From assembly GCF_020423045.1 (NCBI RefSeq), contig NZ_CP081943.1, positions 3,100,001 to 3,164,000 of the forward strand: a stretch of DNA of 64,000 nucleotides. Direction: 5' to 3'. The translations under genes and the position numbers were made by a program. Under the pieces are notes generated by a model, which was not told the DNA's origin, ran no database searches, and saw only the letters and a list, made by a program, of their open reading frames with translations. Origin of the DNA: Pseudomonas sp. MM213. Lineage in GTDB: Bacteria; Pseudomonadota; Gammaproteobacteria; Pseudomonadales; Pseudomonadaceae. Positions 25,644 through 35,126 of this stretch are shown here, piece after piece. Within the stretch, counting starts at the first letter, position 1. Each line of letters opens with the position of its first letter.

Positions 25644-25669
25644 CCCTACATCCTCGTTTTATTGTTATT
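25628..25669 (-). promoter_or_regulatory. Double Hfq/Crc-type A-rich motif at oprB start
   Basis: One block is the first codons (AAGAAGAACAACAA on the minus strand); the other is AATAACAATAAAA at 25657-25669. Together they bracket the ribosome-binding region. Confidence 0.55.
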
Positions 25670-25737
25670 AACTGTTTTTATCTAACGCGGTTACATCAGT
25701 TGCGATGCGCGACAGGCCGCCCACCGCATATCCCCCC

Positions 25738-25806
25738 TGTAGGAGCCAGGCTTGCCGGCGAAGGCGTCACTGAAATCGCTTTCGCCGGCATGCCTGGCTC
25801 CTACAG
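25738..25806. repeat. REP inverted pair (GAGCCAGG class)
   Basis: TGTAGGAGCCAGGCTTGCCG and its complement lie between gtsD and oprB, so the transporter and porin share an operon punctuated by a hairpin. Confidence 0.9.
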
Positions 25807-25816
25807 TTTTTGATCT

Positions 25817-26977
25817 TCAGCGGTTTTTGAACTGGGTGACGTTGGCGCTGTGAACTTCGGTTTTTGGCAGACCGGCCACCCCCAGGCGCTCCCCGGTCTT
25901 GGCATCGAACAGCAGCACTTTCGATGGATCGAATTGCAAGGTCAGGGTCTCGCCCACGGCCGGCGCAACGTCGGGTGCCAGGCGGCAGCAGACTTTGGTG
26001 TCGTTGAGATTGACGAACACCAGCGTGTCCGGACCGGTCGGTTCGGTGACCTGCACTTCGGCGCGAATGGTCGGCAAACCATTCGGCTCGCTGCCCGCCA
26101 GCACGATCTGCTCAGGGCGCATGCCGAGGATCACTTCGCGATCTTCCAGACCGGCGTCCTGCATGCCCAACGGCAATTCGCAGCGCGCCTGACCGCTGTC
26201 GAGCAGCGCCAACAGACGACCGTCCTTGCGCTGCAAGCGCAGGGGAATGAAGTTCATCGGCGGCGAACCGATGAAGCTCGCCACGAACAGGTTGGCCGGG
26301 TTGTTGTAGATGTCTTTCGGCGTGCCGAACTGCTGAATGATCCCGTCCTTCATCACCGCCACTTTGTCGCCCAGCGTCATCGCTTCGATCTGGTCGTGGG
26401 TCACGTAGACCGTGGTGGTTTTCAGGCGCTGGTGCATCAGTTTCATTTCGGTGCGCATCTCGACGCGCAGCTTGGCGTCGAGGTTGGACAGCGGTTCGTC
26501 GAACAGGTAAATCTTCGGCCGCCGCGCCAGGGCACGGCCCATCGCCACACGCTGTTGCTGACCGCCGGAGAGCTGGCCAGGCTTGCGGCTCAGCAGGTGT
26601 TCGATCTGCAACAGCTTGGAGACGCGAGCGACTTCTTCGTCGATTTCCGCGGCGGGCATTTTGCGAATCTTCAGGCCGAAAGCGATGTTGTCGCGCACGC
26701 TCATGGTCGGGTACAGCGCGTAGGACTGGAACACCATGGCGATGTCGCGATCCTTGGGGCTCATGCCGCTGATGTCGGCGTCATCCACCAGGATCGCGCC
26801 GCCGCTGATGGTTTCCAGGCCGGCGATGCAGTTCATCAGCGTGGATTTACCGCAGCCCGACGGGCCGACCAGGATCAGGAATTCCCCGTCATCGATCTTC
26901 AGTTCGATGTTTTTCAGGGTGTCCGGCAAACCGGCGCCGTAGGTCTTGTTGACGTTGCGTAATTCGAGAGTTGCCAT
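25817..26977 (-). CDS. gtsD: Glucose ABC transporter ATP-binding protein GtsD (MalK/UgpC type)
   Basis: The protein is 386 residues. The ATPase domain has Walker A GPSGCGKST (38-46), Q-loop, signature LSGGQQQR near 137, Walker B IYLFDEPL near 157 and the switch His (VYVTHDQIEAM). A C-terminal TOBE/regulatory domain (about 240-386) is typical of MalK-type subunits. It powers import of glucose through GtsBC. It starts 4 bp after the gtsC stop. The name follows the cluster (gltK in P. aeruginosa nomenclature). Confidence 0.94.
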   Translation of the reverse strand: MATLELRNVNKTYGAGLPDTLKNIELKIDDGEFLILVGPSGCGKSTLMNCIAGLETISGGAILVDDADISGMSPKDRDIAMVFQSYALYPTMSVRDNIAFGLKIRKMPAAEIDEEVARVSKLLQIEHLLSRKPGQLSGGQQQRVAMGRALARRPKIYLFDEPLSNLDAKLRVEMRTEMKLMHQRLKTTTVYVTHDQIEAMTLGDKVAVMKDGIIQQFGTPKDIYNNPANLFVASFIGSPPMNFIPLRLQRKDGRLLALLDSGQARCELPLGMQDAGLEDREVILGMRPEQIVLAGSEPNGLPTIRAEVQVTEPTGPDTLVFVNLNDTKVCCRLAPDVAPAVGETLTLQFDPSKVLLFDAKTGERLGVAGLPKTEVHSANVTQFKNR

Positions 26978-26981
26978 GTTT

Positions 26982-27827
26982 CTACCCCTTGACCGCGCCG
27001 GACGTCAGCCCACGCAGGAAATACTTGCCAGCGAATATGTAGACCAGCAGTGTCGGCAGCCCGGCGATCATCGCGGCGGCCATATCAACGTTGTATTCCT
27101 TGGCCCCGGTGCTGGTGTTGACCAGGTTGTTCAGGGCCACGGTAATTGGCTGGGCATCGCCACTGGCGAAGACCACGCCGAACAGGAAGTCATTCCAGAT
27201 CTGGGTGAACTGCCAGATCAGGCAGACCATCACGATCGGGATCGACATCGGCAGCAGGATCTTCCAGAAAATCGTGAAGAAGCCTGCGCCGTCCAGGCGT
27301 GCAGCCTTGACCAGCGCATCCGGAATGCTCACGTAGTAGTTGCGGAAGAACAGCGTGGTGAACGCCAGGCCGTAGACCACGTGCACCAGCACCAGACCGG
27401 TGGTGGTGTTGGCCAGGCCGAACTTGCCGAGGGTGAACGAAGCCGGCAGCAGCACGGTCTGGAACGGCAGGAAGCAGCCGAACAGCAGCAGGCCGAAGAA
27501 CAACTGCGAGCCACGGAAGCGCCACATCGACAGCACGTAGCCGTTCATGGCACCGATGAAGGTCGAGATAAAAACCGCCGGCACGGTGATTTTCACCGAG
27601 TTCCAGAAGTACCCGCCGACCACGTCCCAGGCCTTGATCCAGCCGATGCCGTCAATGACGGTCGGCCAGCTCAGCAGGTTGCCGGTACGGATGTCTTCCG
27701 GGGATTTGAAGCTGGTCAGCAGCATCACGATCAGCGGAATCAGGTACACCGCAGCGGCCAGCAGAAGCGTGGCGTAGATCGCGATGCGGCTGAAACTCAG
27801 CGTCGGTTTTCCGAGTTGATTAGTCAT
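26982..27827 (-). CDS. gtsC: Glucose ABC transporter permease GtsC
   Basis: The protein is 281 residues with six membrane segments. The MalG-type EAA loop with DALVKAARLDGAGFFTIFWKILLPMS is near residue 175-200 and contacts the ATPase. It pairs with GtsB to form the glucose channel. It overlaps gtsB by 8 bp and precedes gtsD by 4 bp, so stoichiometric translation is likely. Confidence 0.94.
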   Translation of the reverse strand: MTNQLGKPTLSFSRIAIYATLLLAAAVYLIPLIVMLLTSFKSPEDIRTGNLLSWPTVIDGIGWIKAWDVVGGYFWNSVKITVPAVFISTFIGAMNGYVLSMWRFRGSQLFFGLLLFGCFLPFQTVLLPASFTLGKFGLANTTTGLVLVHVVYGLAFTTLFFRNYYVSIPDALVKAARLDGAGFFTIFWKILLPMSIPIVMVCLIWQFTQIWNDFLFGVVFASGDAQPITVALNNLVNTSTGAKEYNVDMAAAMIAGLPTLLVYIFAGKYFLRGLTSGAVKG

Positions 27828-28728
27828 GGCGTTTGCCTCGCAGCTCGGAGTACAGGTACGGCACGAGGATGGTCAGCACGGCACCGAGCATCAGCATGGC
27901 GCTGGCCGAACCGATGCCCATCTGGCCACGGCTGAAGGTGAAGGAATACATGAACATCGCCGGCAGGTCGGACGAGTAGCCGGGACCGCCCGCCGTCATC
28001 GCCGCCACCAGGTCGAAGCTCTTGATCGCGATGTGCGCGAGGATCATGAAGGCGCTGAAAAACACCGGGCGCAGGCTCGGCAGGACGATCTTCAAATAGA
28101 TGGTCGGCAGGCTCGCACCGTCGACTTGCGCGGCACGGATGATCGATTGATCGACACCGCGTAGACCGGCCAGGAACATCGCCATCACAAACCCGGAGGC
28201 TTGCCACACGGCAGCGATCACCAGGCAGTACACCACGCGATCCTGATCCACCAGCCAGTCGAGACGGAAGCCTTCCCAGCCCCAGTCACGCAGCATTTTG
28301 TCCAGGCCCAGGCCAGGGTTGAGCAGCCATTTCCAGGCGGTACCGGTGACGATCATCGACAGCGCCATCGGGTACAGGTAAACGGTGCGAATGAAGCCTT
28401 CCTTGCGAATGCGCTGGTCCAGCAGCACCGCGAGGAACACGCCCAATACCAGGCTGATGCCGATGAACATGCCGCCGAAGAGCGCGAGGTTCTTGCTCGC
28501 GACCCACCAGCGATCGTTGTCCATCAGGCGCATGTATTGCTGCAGGCCGACCCATTTGTAGCTCGGCATGAAGCTGGAATTGGTGAAGGACAGTATGAAT
28601 GTCCAAATGATGTAACCGTAGAAACCAACCAACACGATGAGCATGCTTGGCGCGAGTACCAACTTGGGTAACCAGCGTTGCAGCGCATCGAACGGTGAGG
28701 CTTTGCTGAAAACCGCCACAGAGCTCAT
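27820..28728 (-). CDS. gtsB: Glucose ABC transporter permease GtsB
   Basis: The protein is 302 residues with six predicted helices. The MalF-type EAA loop is present (DQSIIRAAQVDGASLPTIYLKIVLPSLRPV near 195-220). It is the second gene of gtsABCD. A REP pair of about 90 bp sits between it and gtsA, a common device for making more binding protein than permease from one transcript. Confidence 0.94.
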   Translation of the reverse strand: MSSVAVFSKASPFDALQRWLPKLVLAPSMLIVLVGFYGYIIWTFILSFTNSSFMPSYKWVGLQQYMRLMDNDRWWVASKNLALFGGMFIGISLVLGVFLAVLLDQRIRKEGFIRTVYLYPMALSMIVTGTAWKWLLNPGLGLDKMLRDWGWEGFRLDWLVDQDRVVYCLVIAAVWQASGFVMAMFLAGLRGVDQSIIRAAQVDGASLPTIYLKIVLPSLRPVFFSAFMILAHIAIKSFDLVAAMTAGGPGYSSDLPAMFMYSFTFSRGQMGIGSASAMLMLGAVLTILVPYLYSELRGKRHD

Positions 28729-28757
28729 CGGGATAATCCATTGGAGAAGTGAGTATC

Positions 28758-28849
28758 TGTAGGAGCGAGGCTTGCCCGCGAAGGCGGCGTAACTGTCGAC
28801 AACTCTGTTGAATGTCAGACTGCTTTCGCGGGCAAGCCTCGCTCCTACA
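28758..28849. repeat. REP inverted pair inside the gts operon
   Basis: GAGCGAGG-class arms lie between gtsA and gtsB. A stable hairpin here would protect gtsA mRNA from 3' decay. Confidence 0.9.
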
Positions 28850-28899
28850 AGGGGAACGGTCCCAGAAAATTGCCGCAGGCGAGCCTGCGGCCTCAGGGA

Positions 28900-30207
28900 T
28901 TACTGGGCGGCTTTGACAGCCGATGCCAGTTGGGCGCTGGCCTTGGCCGGGTCAGCGTCCTTGTCGTTCATGAAGTTGGTGACCACGTCGAAGATCGCGC
29001 CTTGCACGGCCAGGGAAGTGGCCATGTTGTGCGCCATGCTTGGTTGCAGGCCGCCGGTTTTCTCGTCCGCCAGGAAGTCCTTGGCGGCGGTTTGAGCGCA
29101 GGCGTCGAAACCGAGCTTGTCCATCTCGTTCAGCATGTCGGTACGGACCGGGATCGAGCCTTTGTTGATGCTGAAGACTTTCTGGAAGTCGGTACCCAGG
29201 GCGACCTTGGCCAGGTCTTGCTGGGCGGCGATGTCACCCTTGCGATCAGCTTTCAACTTGAATACAGCCATCGAGTCGATGTTGTAGGTGAAGGCTTTTT
29301 CGGTGCCCGGGAACGGCACGCACTGGTAGTCCTTGCCGGCGATTTTCTTCGCCGCCGTCCATTCGCTTTTCGCCCAGTCGCCCATCATCTGCATACCGGC
29401 CTTGCCGTTGATGACCTCGGCGGCAGCGATGTTCCAGTCACGACCGGCGCGGTTCGGGTCCATGTAGCCGGTGAGTTTTTTCAGCTCGGTGAACGACTTG
29501 GTCATTTCCGGCCCGGACAGGGTTTTCTGATCCAGGTCTACCAACGCTTTTTTGTAACCGTCGGCGCCCATGACCGAGAGCACCACGTCTTCAAACACGG
29601 TGCTGTCCTGCCAAGGCTGACCACCGTGGGCGAGCGCGATGAAGCCGGCGGCTTTGAGCTTGTCGCCGGCGGCGTAGAATTCTTCGAGGGTGGTCGGGGC
29701 TTTGTCGATCCCGGCTTTCTTGAACACTTCCGGGTTGATCCACAGCCAGTTCACACGGTGAATGTTCACCGGAACGGCCACGTAGTCGCCTTCGTATTTG
29801 ACGGTGTCGGAGACTTTCTTGATCAGCAGGTTATCCCAGCCTTCGGACTTGGAAACGTCTTTCAGGGTGTCGGTGCTGAGCAGGCCAGTGCTGCCCCACT
29901 CCTGGATGTCCGGACCCTTGATCTGGGCAACGCCCGGCGGGTTACCGGCGACTGCGCGGCTTTTCAGTACGGTCATGGCCGTGGAACCGCCACCACCGGC
30001 GACTGCGCCGTCCTTCCAGGTGAAGCCGTCTTTTTCGACTTGAGCCTTGAGGACATCGACCGCTGCTTTTTCACCACCCGACGTCCACCAGTGAACAACT
30101 TCCACCGAACCTTTGGAATCGGCGGCAAGGCCACTGAGGGGAAATGCACTGAGCGGAAGCAGCGACGCGAGAGAAATGACAGTAGCGAGGCGAGAAATCG
30201 CATTCAT
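28900..30207 (-). CDS. gtsA: Glucose ABC transporter substrate-binding protein GtsA
   Basis: The protein is 435 residues with a Sec signal peptide (cleavage near LSGLAADS). It is a family 1 sugar-binding fold with [20 protein letters not shown] at the mature N terminus and [14 protein letters not shown] and [16 protein letters not shown] motifs. It captures glucose (and possibly mannose or other hexoses) in the periplasm. It is the first gene of the gts operon. The leader AACAACAAGAAAGG combines a Crc/Hfq-type motif with the ribosome site 13 bases before the ATG. Confidence 0.94.
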   Translation of the reverse strand: MNAISRLATVISLASLLPLSAFPLSGLAADSKGSVEVVHWWTSGGEKAAVDVLKAQVEKDGFTWKDGAVAGGGGSTAMTVLKSRAVAGNPPGVAQIKGPDIQEWGSTGLLSTDTLKDVSKSEGWDNLLIKKVSDTVKYEGDYVAVPVNIHRVNWLWINPEVFKKAGIDKAPTTLEEFYAAGDKLKAAGFIALAHGGQPWQDSTVFEDVVLSVMGADGYKKALVDLDQKTLSGPEMTKSFTELKKLTGYMDPNRAGRDWNIAAAEVINGKAGMQMMGDWAKSEWTAAKKIAGKDYQCVPFPGTEKAFTYNIDSMAVFKLKADRKGDIAAQQDLAKVALGTDFQKVFSINKGSIPVRTDMLNEMDKLGFDACAQTAAKDFLADEKTGGLQPSMAHNMATSLAVQGAIFDVVTNFMNDKDADPAKASAQLASAVKAAQ

Positions 30208-30219
30208 CTAGTAGTACCT

Positions 30220-30230
30220 TTCTTGTTGTT
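30220..30230 (-). promoter_or_regulatory. Hfq/Crc-type A-rich motif at gtsA start
   Basis: AACAACAAGAA on the minus strand, abutting AAGG of the ribosome-binding site. Confidence 0.55.
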
Positions 30231-30324
30231 ATGCATGCAAGTCTGGTGCTTGCGCTGCATAGGATTTTAAACAGGAGTCATCCCCTCGCAGGTAACGAAG
30301 GGACGCGTGAATGTCACCGCATGG

Positions 30325-31584
30325 TTACATAGAACCGCTCTGGGACAGACTCGCCAAGGCACTGGCCATGCTCGGCGCCAGCGGCAGGCGCGGAATCAAC
30401 ACGGCTTGCCAGGCGTGATAGAGATCGGGTTTGCCGGCCCAGATATCGGCGCTCGGACGGTTCTGCGGATCGAGCTCGTGATACCAACTGCCCTCGCAGC
30501 GGTCGATGAAATGACTGTCACAAAATTCCCAGAACAGTCGGTACCAGGCTTCATATTGCTCATCACCCGTGCGTTTAAGCAGCGCGCTGGCGGCGGCGCT
30601 GGCTTCGCAATGGGTCCAGTGCAAGCGATGGCGAACCACCGCGCGATTATCCCAATCGAGGGTGTAGACAATCCCGGGTAGCCCATCGACATCCCAGCCA
30701 TGGCGGCAGTTGTGCTCGAAGAGTTTTTGCGCGTCGGTGGCGAGCCAACCGGGCGTCAGCATCCCGGCCTGTACTCGCGCAGCTTCGAGGTGCAGCAACA
30801 GCCGGGCCCATTCGAAGCCGTGGCCCGGCGTGGTGCCGTAAGGACGAAAACCGTCGGCCGGGTTGTCGTGGTTGTAGTCGCGCAACGGCTGCCAGTCGCG
30901 GTCGAAATGTTCGACCACCAGGTAATCGTTGGCGGCGGCGTGACCATGAATCACGCGCTCGACGATCCGTTGCGCGCGGCACAACCAGCGATTGTCTTGC
31001 GTGACATCGGCCAGCGCGAGGAAGGCTTCGGTGGCGTGCATGTTGCTGTTGGCGCCGCGATAACTTTCCTCTTCACGCCAGTCGCGATTGAAGGATTCGC
31101 GCATTGCGCCCTCCTCCTCGCACCAGAAATACGTGTCGATGATGTGGATCGCGTCATCGAGCAAGGCCTGTGCGCCGGGACGCCGCGCCACCACGGCGGA
31201 ACTGGCGGCCAGGGCAACGAAGGCGTGCAGGTAAGCGGCCTTGCCGGTGTTGTCGTCAAGGGGATGCGCGGTGGCGAACCAGCCGCCATGCTCGGCATCG
31301 CGCAACGGCCCGCGAAGGGCTTTGATGCCGTGATCCACCAGCTCGGCGAAACCCGGCAGGCCCTGGATGTGCGCCATGGCGAAGCTGTGGGTCATGCGCG
31401 CGGTGTTCATGGTTTCGGCATGGGCGTTGGCCGGCAGACAGCCCTTTTCGTCGAGATTGCCGAAGCCCTCGGTGAGCTTCGAAGCCTTGGCGAATGCCAG
31501 CAGGCGCAGGCCTTCGGTGGCAAGCCATTGCTGATGGGCCGGTGCGTTCAGCCAACTGCTGAAAGCGGGTTGGAAGGTGTCCAT
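30325..31584 (-). CDS. AGE-family sugar epimerase/isomerase
   Basis: The protein is 419 residues. It is an (alpha/alpha)6-barrel enzyme of the N-acylglucosamine 2-epimerase family: MNTARMTHSFAMAHIQG near residue 60, HDNPADGFRPYGTTPGHGFEW near 240 with the catalytic His, and LHWTHCEASAAASALLK near 335. Family members isomerise mannose to fructose or epimerise glucose, mannose or cellobiose units. Lying between gtsA and the sensor kinase gene, it probably makes another hexose enter the glucose route; mannose is my guess. Its leader repeats the gtsA A-rich motif, so it shares post-transcriptional control. Confidence 0.87.
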   Translation of the reverse strand: MDTFQPAFSSWLNAPAHQQWLATEGLRLLAFAKASKLTEGFGNLDEKGCLPANAHAETMNTARMTHSFAMAHIQGLPGFAELVDHGIKALRGPLRDAEHGGWFATAHPLDDNTGKAAYLHAFVALAASSAVVARRPGAQALLDDAIHIIDTYFWCEEEGAMRESFNRDWREEESYRGANSNMHATEAFLALADVTQDNRWLCRAQRIVERVIHGHAAANDYLVVEHFDRDWQPLRDYNHDNPADGFRPYGTTPGHGFEWARLLLHLEAARVQAGMLTPGWLATDAQKLFEHNCRHGWDVDGLPGIVYTLDWDNRAVVRHRLHWTHCEASAAASALLKRTGDEQYEAWYRLFWEFCDSHFIDRCEGSWYHELDPQNRPSADIWAGKPDLYHAWQAVLIPRLPLAPSMASALASLSQSGSM

Positions 31585-31592
31585 GGGGTGCC

Positions 31593-31605
31593 TTTTTTGT
31601 TGTTA
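31593..31605 (-). promoter_or_regulatory. Hfq/Crc-type A-rich motif at the AGE epimerase start
   Basis: TAACAACAAAAAA on the minus strand, nearly the same as the gtsA leader, 9-21 bases before the ATG. Confidence 0.5.
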
Positions 31606-31713
31606 TGACTGCGGGCAGTCTAAACAACGGGCGGTGGCGGGCTTGTAACGAAGGGGGCGCGTTATGTCACCAGCTTGTGACATTTGACCCGAGGAATTTG
31701 TTTAATGGTCTGA

Positions 31714-31796
31714 CGCCTTCGCGAGCAAGCTCGGCTCCTACAGGGTTATGCGCCGTACGCAAATCAACTGTAGGAGCAAAGCTTGCTCGCGAAGAA
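31714..31796. repeat. REP inverted pair, diverged arms
   Basis: GCCTTCGCGAGCAAGCTCGG faces an imperfect partner (GTAGGAGCAAAGCTTGCTCG) around a 30-bp spacer, just past the gtrS stop. Confidence 0.85.
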
Positions 31797-31812
31797 CGAT
31801 TACGCGGTTTTA

Positions 31813-33297
31813 CTAATCAACACTACGAGGCAACTGCAACGTCACCCGTAATCCACCTTCACGCAAGTTTTGCAGGCTGACTTCCCCGCCATGGCTATGG
31901 GCAATGTTGCGCGCAATGCCCAACCCCAACCCATAACCCTGCTGCTGCCCGGCCAGGCGAAAGTGCGGCTCGAACACCTGCTCCAGCCGCTGCTCCGGCA
32001 CACCCGGCCCTTCGTCATCGACATGCAGGACAAACGCGTTCTCGTCGTCATCGATGTGCAGGTGCGCGTTCTGACCGTACTTCAAGGCGTTGTCGATCAG
32101 GTTGCCGATGCAGCGCTTGAGCGCCAGCGGTTTACCCGGATACGCCGCCAGCGCCCGACCCTGCTGGGTCACGCGACCATTGCCGTTAGGCGCCAGATAC
32201 GGCTCCACCAGGCAATCGAGCACATGGTTGAGGTCCACCTGCTCGATGTTTTCGTGGATGTCGGTGTCTTTCACGCATTGCAGCGCGCCTTTGACCAGCA
32301 GCTCCAATTCATCGAGATCACGACCGAATTTGGCTTGCAGCTTTTCGTCCTCAAGCAATTCCACCCGCAGGCGCAAACGGGTAATCGGCGTGCGCAAATC
32401 ATGGGAAATCGCGCTGAACAACTGGCTGCGTTCAGTCAGGTAACGGCTGATACGTTCGCGCATCGCATTGAAGGCGCGCCCCACTTCAACCACTTCGCTG
32501 CCGCCGCCCTCCGCCACCGGCTCGACTTCCGCCCCGAGGGACATGTCCCGCGCCGCCCGTGCCAAACGCTTGAGCGGCCGGCTCTGCCAGTGCACCAGCA
32601 GGCCGATGAACAACAGCAAAAAGCCGCTGGTGAGAACGATGAACCAGACTTGCTGCGCCGGCAGGCCTTGCTCTTCAAGGCTGGTGTAGGGCTCGGGCAA
32701 CAGCGAGGCGATGTACAGCCACTCGCCCGGCGCCATCTGGATTTGCGTGACCAGCACTGGCGGATTCACCGGTTCCAGAGTCAGTGCGTAATGCGCCCAG
32801 GAACGCGGCAGCTCATCCAGTTTCAGGCCACCGTTGAAGATCCGCAGGTCTTCGGGGCTGACAAAAGTCACCGAGATATCGGTGTCCTGGCCGAGCGACT
32901 GGCGCAGCACTTCGTCCACGGCTTTGAGCACCGCCTCTTTGCGCGGGGTGATCGGCAGCACTTCCATGCCAAGCGGTTTGTCGTTGAGGGTCACCACAAA
33001 ACGGGTGCCGCCCATGCTGCGCAACTGGTCGAGCACCAGCGGCCTGAACGCCACCGGCAACGAGCGAAAATAACTGACACTGGCGGTCATCGAATGGGCA
33101 AGGCTGCGGGCGCTGGTGACCAGGCCTTCCAACTGCGTGGCGCGCAATTGCGAGACCCAGATCACGCTCGACAACGTCTGCGCAAACAACACGGCCAGCA
33201 AGGTCAGCAGCAACATCCGCCCGAGCAGCGAACGCGGGACCGGAATCTTTGCCGCGAGCTTGCGCAACACCTCAGTGACCATTGCTGGCAACCACAT
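31813..33297 (-). CDS. gtrS: Sensor histidine kinase of the glucose two-component system (GtrS/GltS)
   Basis: The protein is 494 residues (or 489 from the ATG at 33282). Two membrane helices (about 23-45 and 215-240) bracket a periplasmic sensor of about 165 residues. HAMP follows, then the phosphoacceptor SAISHDLRTPITRLR (His near 295), the N box IGNLIDNALKYG and the G boxes DDEGPGVPE and GYGLGLGIARNI. GtrS homologues sense 2-ketogluconate or 6-phosphogluconate-related signals and control oprB and gts. The start lies inside gltR (26-bp overlap), so the pair is co-translated. Confidence 0.92.
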   Translation of the reverse strand: MWLPAMVTEVLRKLAAKIPVPRSLLGRMLLLTLLAVLFAQTLSSVIWVSQLRATQLEGLVTSARSLAHSMTASVSYFRSLPVAFRPLVLDQLRSMGGTRFVVTLNDKPLGMEVLPITPRKEAVLKAVDEVLRQSLGQDTDISVTFVSPEDLRIFNGGLKLDELPRSWAHYALTLEPVNPPVLVTQIQMAPGEWLYIASLLPEPYTSLEEQGLPAQQVWFIVLTSGFLLLFIGLLVHWQSRPLKRLARAARDMSLGAEVEPVAEGGGSEVVEVGRAFNAMRERISRYLTERSQLFSAISHDLRTPITRLRLRVELLEDEKLQAKFGRDLDELELLVKGALQCVKDTDIHENIEQVDLNHVLDCLVEPYLAPNGNGRVTQQGRALAAYPGKPLALKRCIGNLIDNALKYGQNAHLHIDDDENAFVLHVDDEGPGVPEQRLEQVFEPHFRLAGQQQGYGLGLGIARNIAHSHGGEVSLQNLREGGLRVTLQLPRSVD

Positions 33298-34003
33298 TGG
33301 CTGCCAACTGATAACCGCTGCCGCGCACGGTGCGAATCAGTCGCGGCGGTTTTTCGGTATCGCGCAGGCGTTGGCGTAAACGGCTGACCGCCATGTCGAC
33401 GATCCGGTCCAGCGGCATCAGGTCGCGGCCACGGGTGGCGTTGCCGATGGTGTCGCGGTCGAGGATTTCCTGGGGGTGATCGAGGAACAGTTTCAGCAGG
33501 GCGAAATCAGCGCCGGAGAGAATCACTTCTTCGCCATCGATGTGGAACAGCCGATGGCTGACCATGTCCAGTCGCCAGTCATCAAAGGCCAGCACTTCAC
33601 TGCCGGAACGTTCCTGGCCGAATTGCGCACGACGCAACAAGGCTTTGATCCGCGCCTGCAATTCACGAGGGCTGAAGGGTTTGCCAAGGTAGTCGTCGGC
33701 GCCCAGTTCCAGGCCGATGACGCGGTCGGCTTCGTCGGAGCTGGCGGTGAGCATGATGATCGGCACTTGCGCCTGCCGCGGGTGCTGGCGGATCCAGCGG
33801 CAGAGGCTGAAACCGTCTTCGTCGGGCAGCATCACGTCGAGGATCACCAGATCGCTCGGCGCATCGTTCAACGCCTGGCGGAAACCGGCGCCGTCGGGCG
33901 TGGTACGTACCTGGAAACCCGCACGGGTCAGGTAGGTGTCCAGCAACTCGCGTATCTCTTGATCGTCATCGACCAACAAAATCGACTTGTTGACTGAGCT
34001 CAC
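33272..34003 (-). CDS. gltR: OmpR-family response regulator GltR
   Basis: The protein is 243 residues. The receiver domain (residues 7-120) has acidic pocket VDDDQE, phosphoacceptor Asp in LVILDVMLPDEDG and the GKPFSP Lys. A winged-helix DNA-binding domain (about 145-235) ends RLIRTVRGSGYQL. It controls glucose transport genes in pseudomonads together with GtrS. The start is a GTG after AAGGACGCCCC, with AACAACAA a little further upstream. Gene order edd-glk-gltR-gtrS suggests one long transcript from the HexR-controlled edd promoter. Confidence 0.93.
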   Translation of the reverse strand: MSSVNKSILLVDDDQEIRELLDTYLTRAGFQVRTTPDGAGFRQALNDAPSDLVILDVMLPDEDGFSLCRWIRQHPRQAQVPIIMLTASSDEADRVIGLELGADDYLGKPFSPRELQARIKALLRRAQFGQERSGSEVLAFDDWRLDMVSHRLFHIDGEEVILSGADFALLKLFLDHPQEILDRDTIGNATRGRDLMPLDRIVDMAVSRLRQRLRDTEKPPRLIRTVRGSGYQLAANVVASNGH

Positions 34004-34015
34004 GGGGCGGCGTCC

Positions 34016-34023
34016 TTGTTGTT
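34016..34023 (-). promoter_or_regulatory. Hfq/Crc-type A-rich motif at gltR start
   Basis: AACAACAA directly followed by GGACG on the minus strand, 13 bases from the GTG. Confidence 0.45.
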
Positions 34024-34076
34024 TGAATTGGAGGATTATGCCTGATCGATCATAAATCTATGTGTCTGTTCCGGCC

Positions 34077-34163
34077 TCTTCGCGGGCAAGCCTCGCTCCT
34101 ACAGGTTGCACCGATGCTTCTGTAGGAGCGAGCGGTGCGGCGTCCGACTTGCCCGCGAAGAGA
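34077..34163. repeat. REP inverted pair with inserted segment in one arm
   Basis: The left arm is standard; the right arm reads TGTAGGAGCGA, then an extra GCGGTGCGGCGTCCGAC block, then TTGCCCGCG. The same kind of insert occurs in the REP at 46755. Confidence 0.85.
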
Positions 34164-34175
34164 ACGACACAGTCG

Positions 34176-35126
34176 TTATGTCTGGTCGAGCGCCACACCC
34201 GCACCCACCAGCCCGGAATACGGCGCCGTCACCAGCCACACCGGAATCCCCTTGAAGTAATCGCTCATGCAACCCTTGTCGGCAAAGCACCGTGCAAAAC
34301 CGCTTTCGAGGAAGAAATCGGCAAACCGTGGGATCACCCCACCGACGATAAACACACCACCGCGCGCGCCCGTGGTGAGCACGTTGTTGCCCGCCACGCG
34401 ACCGAGCCAGCAACAGAACTGTTCCAGCACTTCCAGCGCAATCGGATCACCCGCCAGGCCGGCGGCGGTGATCGCTTCCGGCGTTTCGAGCACAGGCGTG
34501 TGCCCGTCCACCGCGCAAATCGCCCGATAGACGCGCGGCAAGCCGCTGCCACTCAACGCCGTTTCCGCGCTGACATGCCCAATCTCGTTGAAGATGTGCT
34601 GCCACAACTGAGTTTCACGCGGGCTGCTCAACGGCAAATCGACGTGGCCACCCTCGCCCGGCAATGCAGCGAAACGTCCTTCGCCCAAGTCGAGCAAAGT
34701 ACCGACGCCCAACCCCGTGCCCGGGCCAATCACCACCGCCGGGCGCAACGGTTCCGGCGTGCCTTCGCAAACCACGCGGAATTCGCCTGGCTGCAAACGG
34801 GTCATGCCCAGCGCCATCGCCGAGAAGTCGTTGACCAGCAGCAGTTGCTCCACTTGCAGGGTCTGGCAGAACGCCTTGCGGCTGAGGCGCCAGTGATTGT
34901 TGGTGAACTTGAATTCATCACCGCTTACCGGGCCGGCCACTGACAGACACACGGAACCAATCGAACCCGGCGCCAGCCCCTGCCCGTTCAGATAGACGCT
35001 GATCGCCTCTTCCGGGCTGGGAAAATCTGCCGTTGCCAGCACCTGGACCGATTCCAGCTGCTGGTTTTTCCACAACGCAAAACGTGCGTTGGTCCCACCG
35101 ATGTCACCGACCAAAGCCAGTTTCAA
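34176..35126 (-). CDS. glk: Glucokinase
   Basis: The protein is 316 residues. It phosphorylates glucose with ATP. Motifs are [15 protein letters not shown] at the N terminus (phosphate 1), [13 protein letters not shown] with the catalytic Asp near 100, [13 protein letters not shown] near 132 and GEGGHVDLP. It overlaps the upstream edd gene by 4 bp and is followed by gltR after a REP. It supplies glucose 6-phosphate to Zwf, complementing the periplasmic gluconate route used by many pseudomonads. Confidence 0.95.
   Translation of the reverse strand: MKLALVGDIGGTNARFALWKNQQLESVQVLATADFPSPEEAISVYLNGQGLAPGSIGSVCLSVAGPVSGDEFKFTNNHWRLSRKAFCQTLQVEQLLLVNDFSAMALGMTRLQPGEFRVVCEGTPEPLRPAVVIGPGTGLGVGTLLDLGEGRFAALPGEGGHVDLPLSSPRETQLWQHIFNEIGHVSAETALSGSGLPRVYRAICAVDGHTPVLETPEAITAAGLAGDPIALEVLEQFCCWLGRVAGNNVLTTGARGGVFIVGGVIPRFADFFLESGFARCFADKGCMSDYFKGIPVWLVTAPYSGLVGAGVALDQT

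Noticed and set aside
24363..25685. 440-codon frame antisense to oprB
   Set aside because: Val/Arg-rich shadow; oprB has signal peptide, family motifs and a terminator in the other direction.
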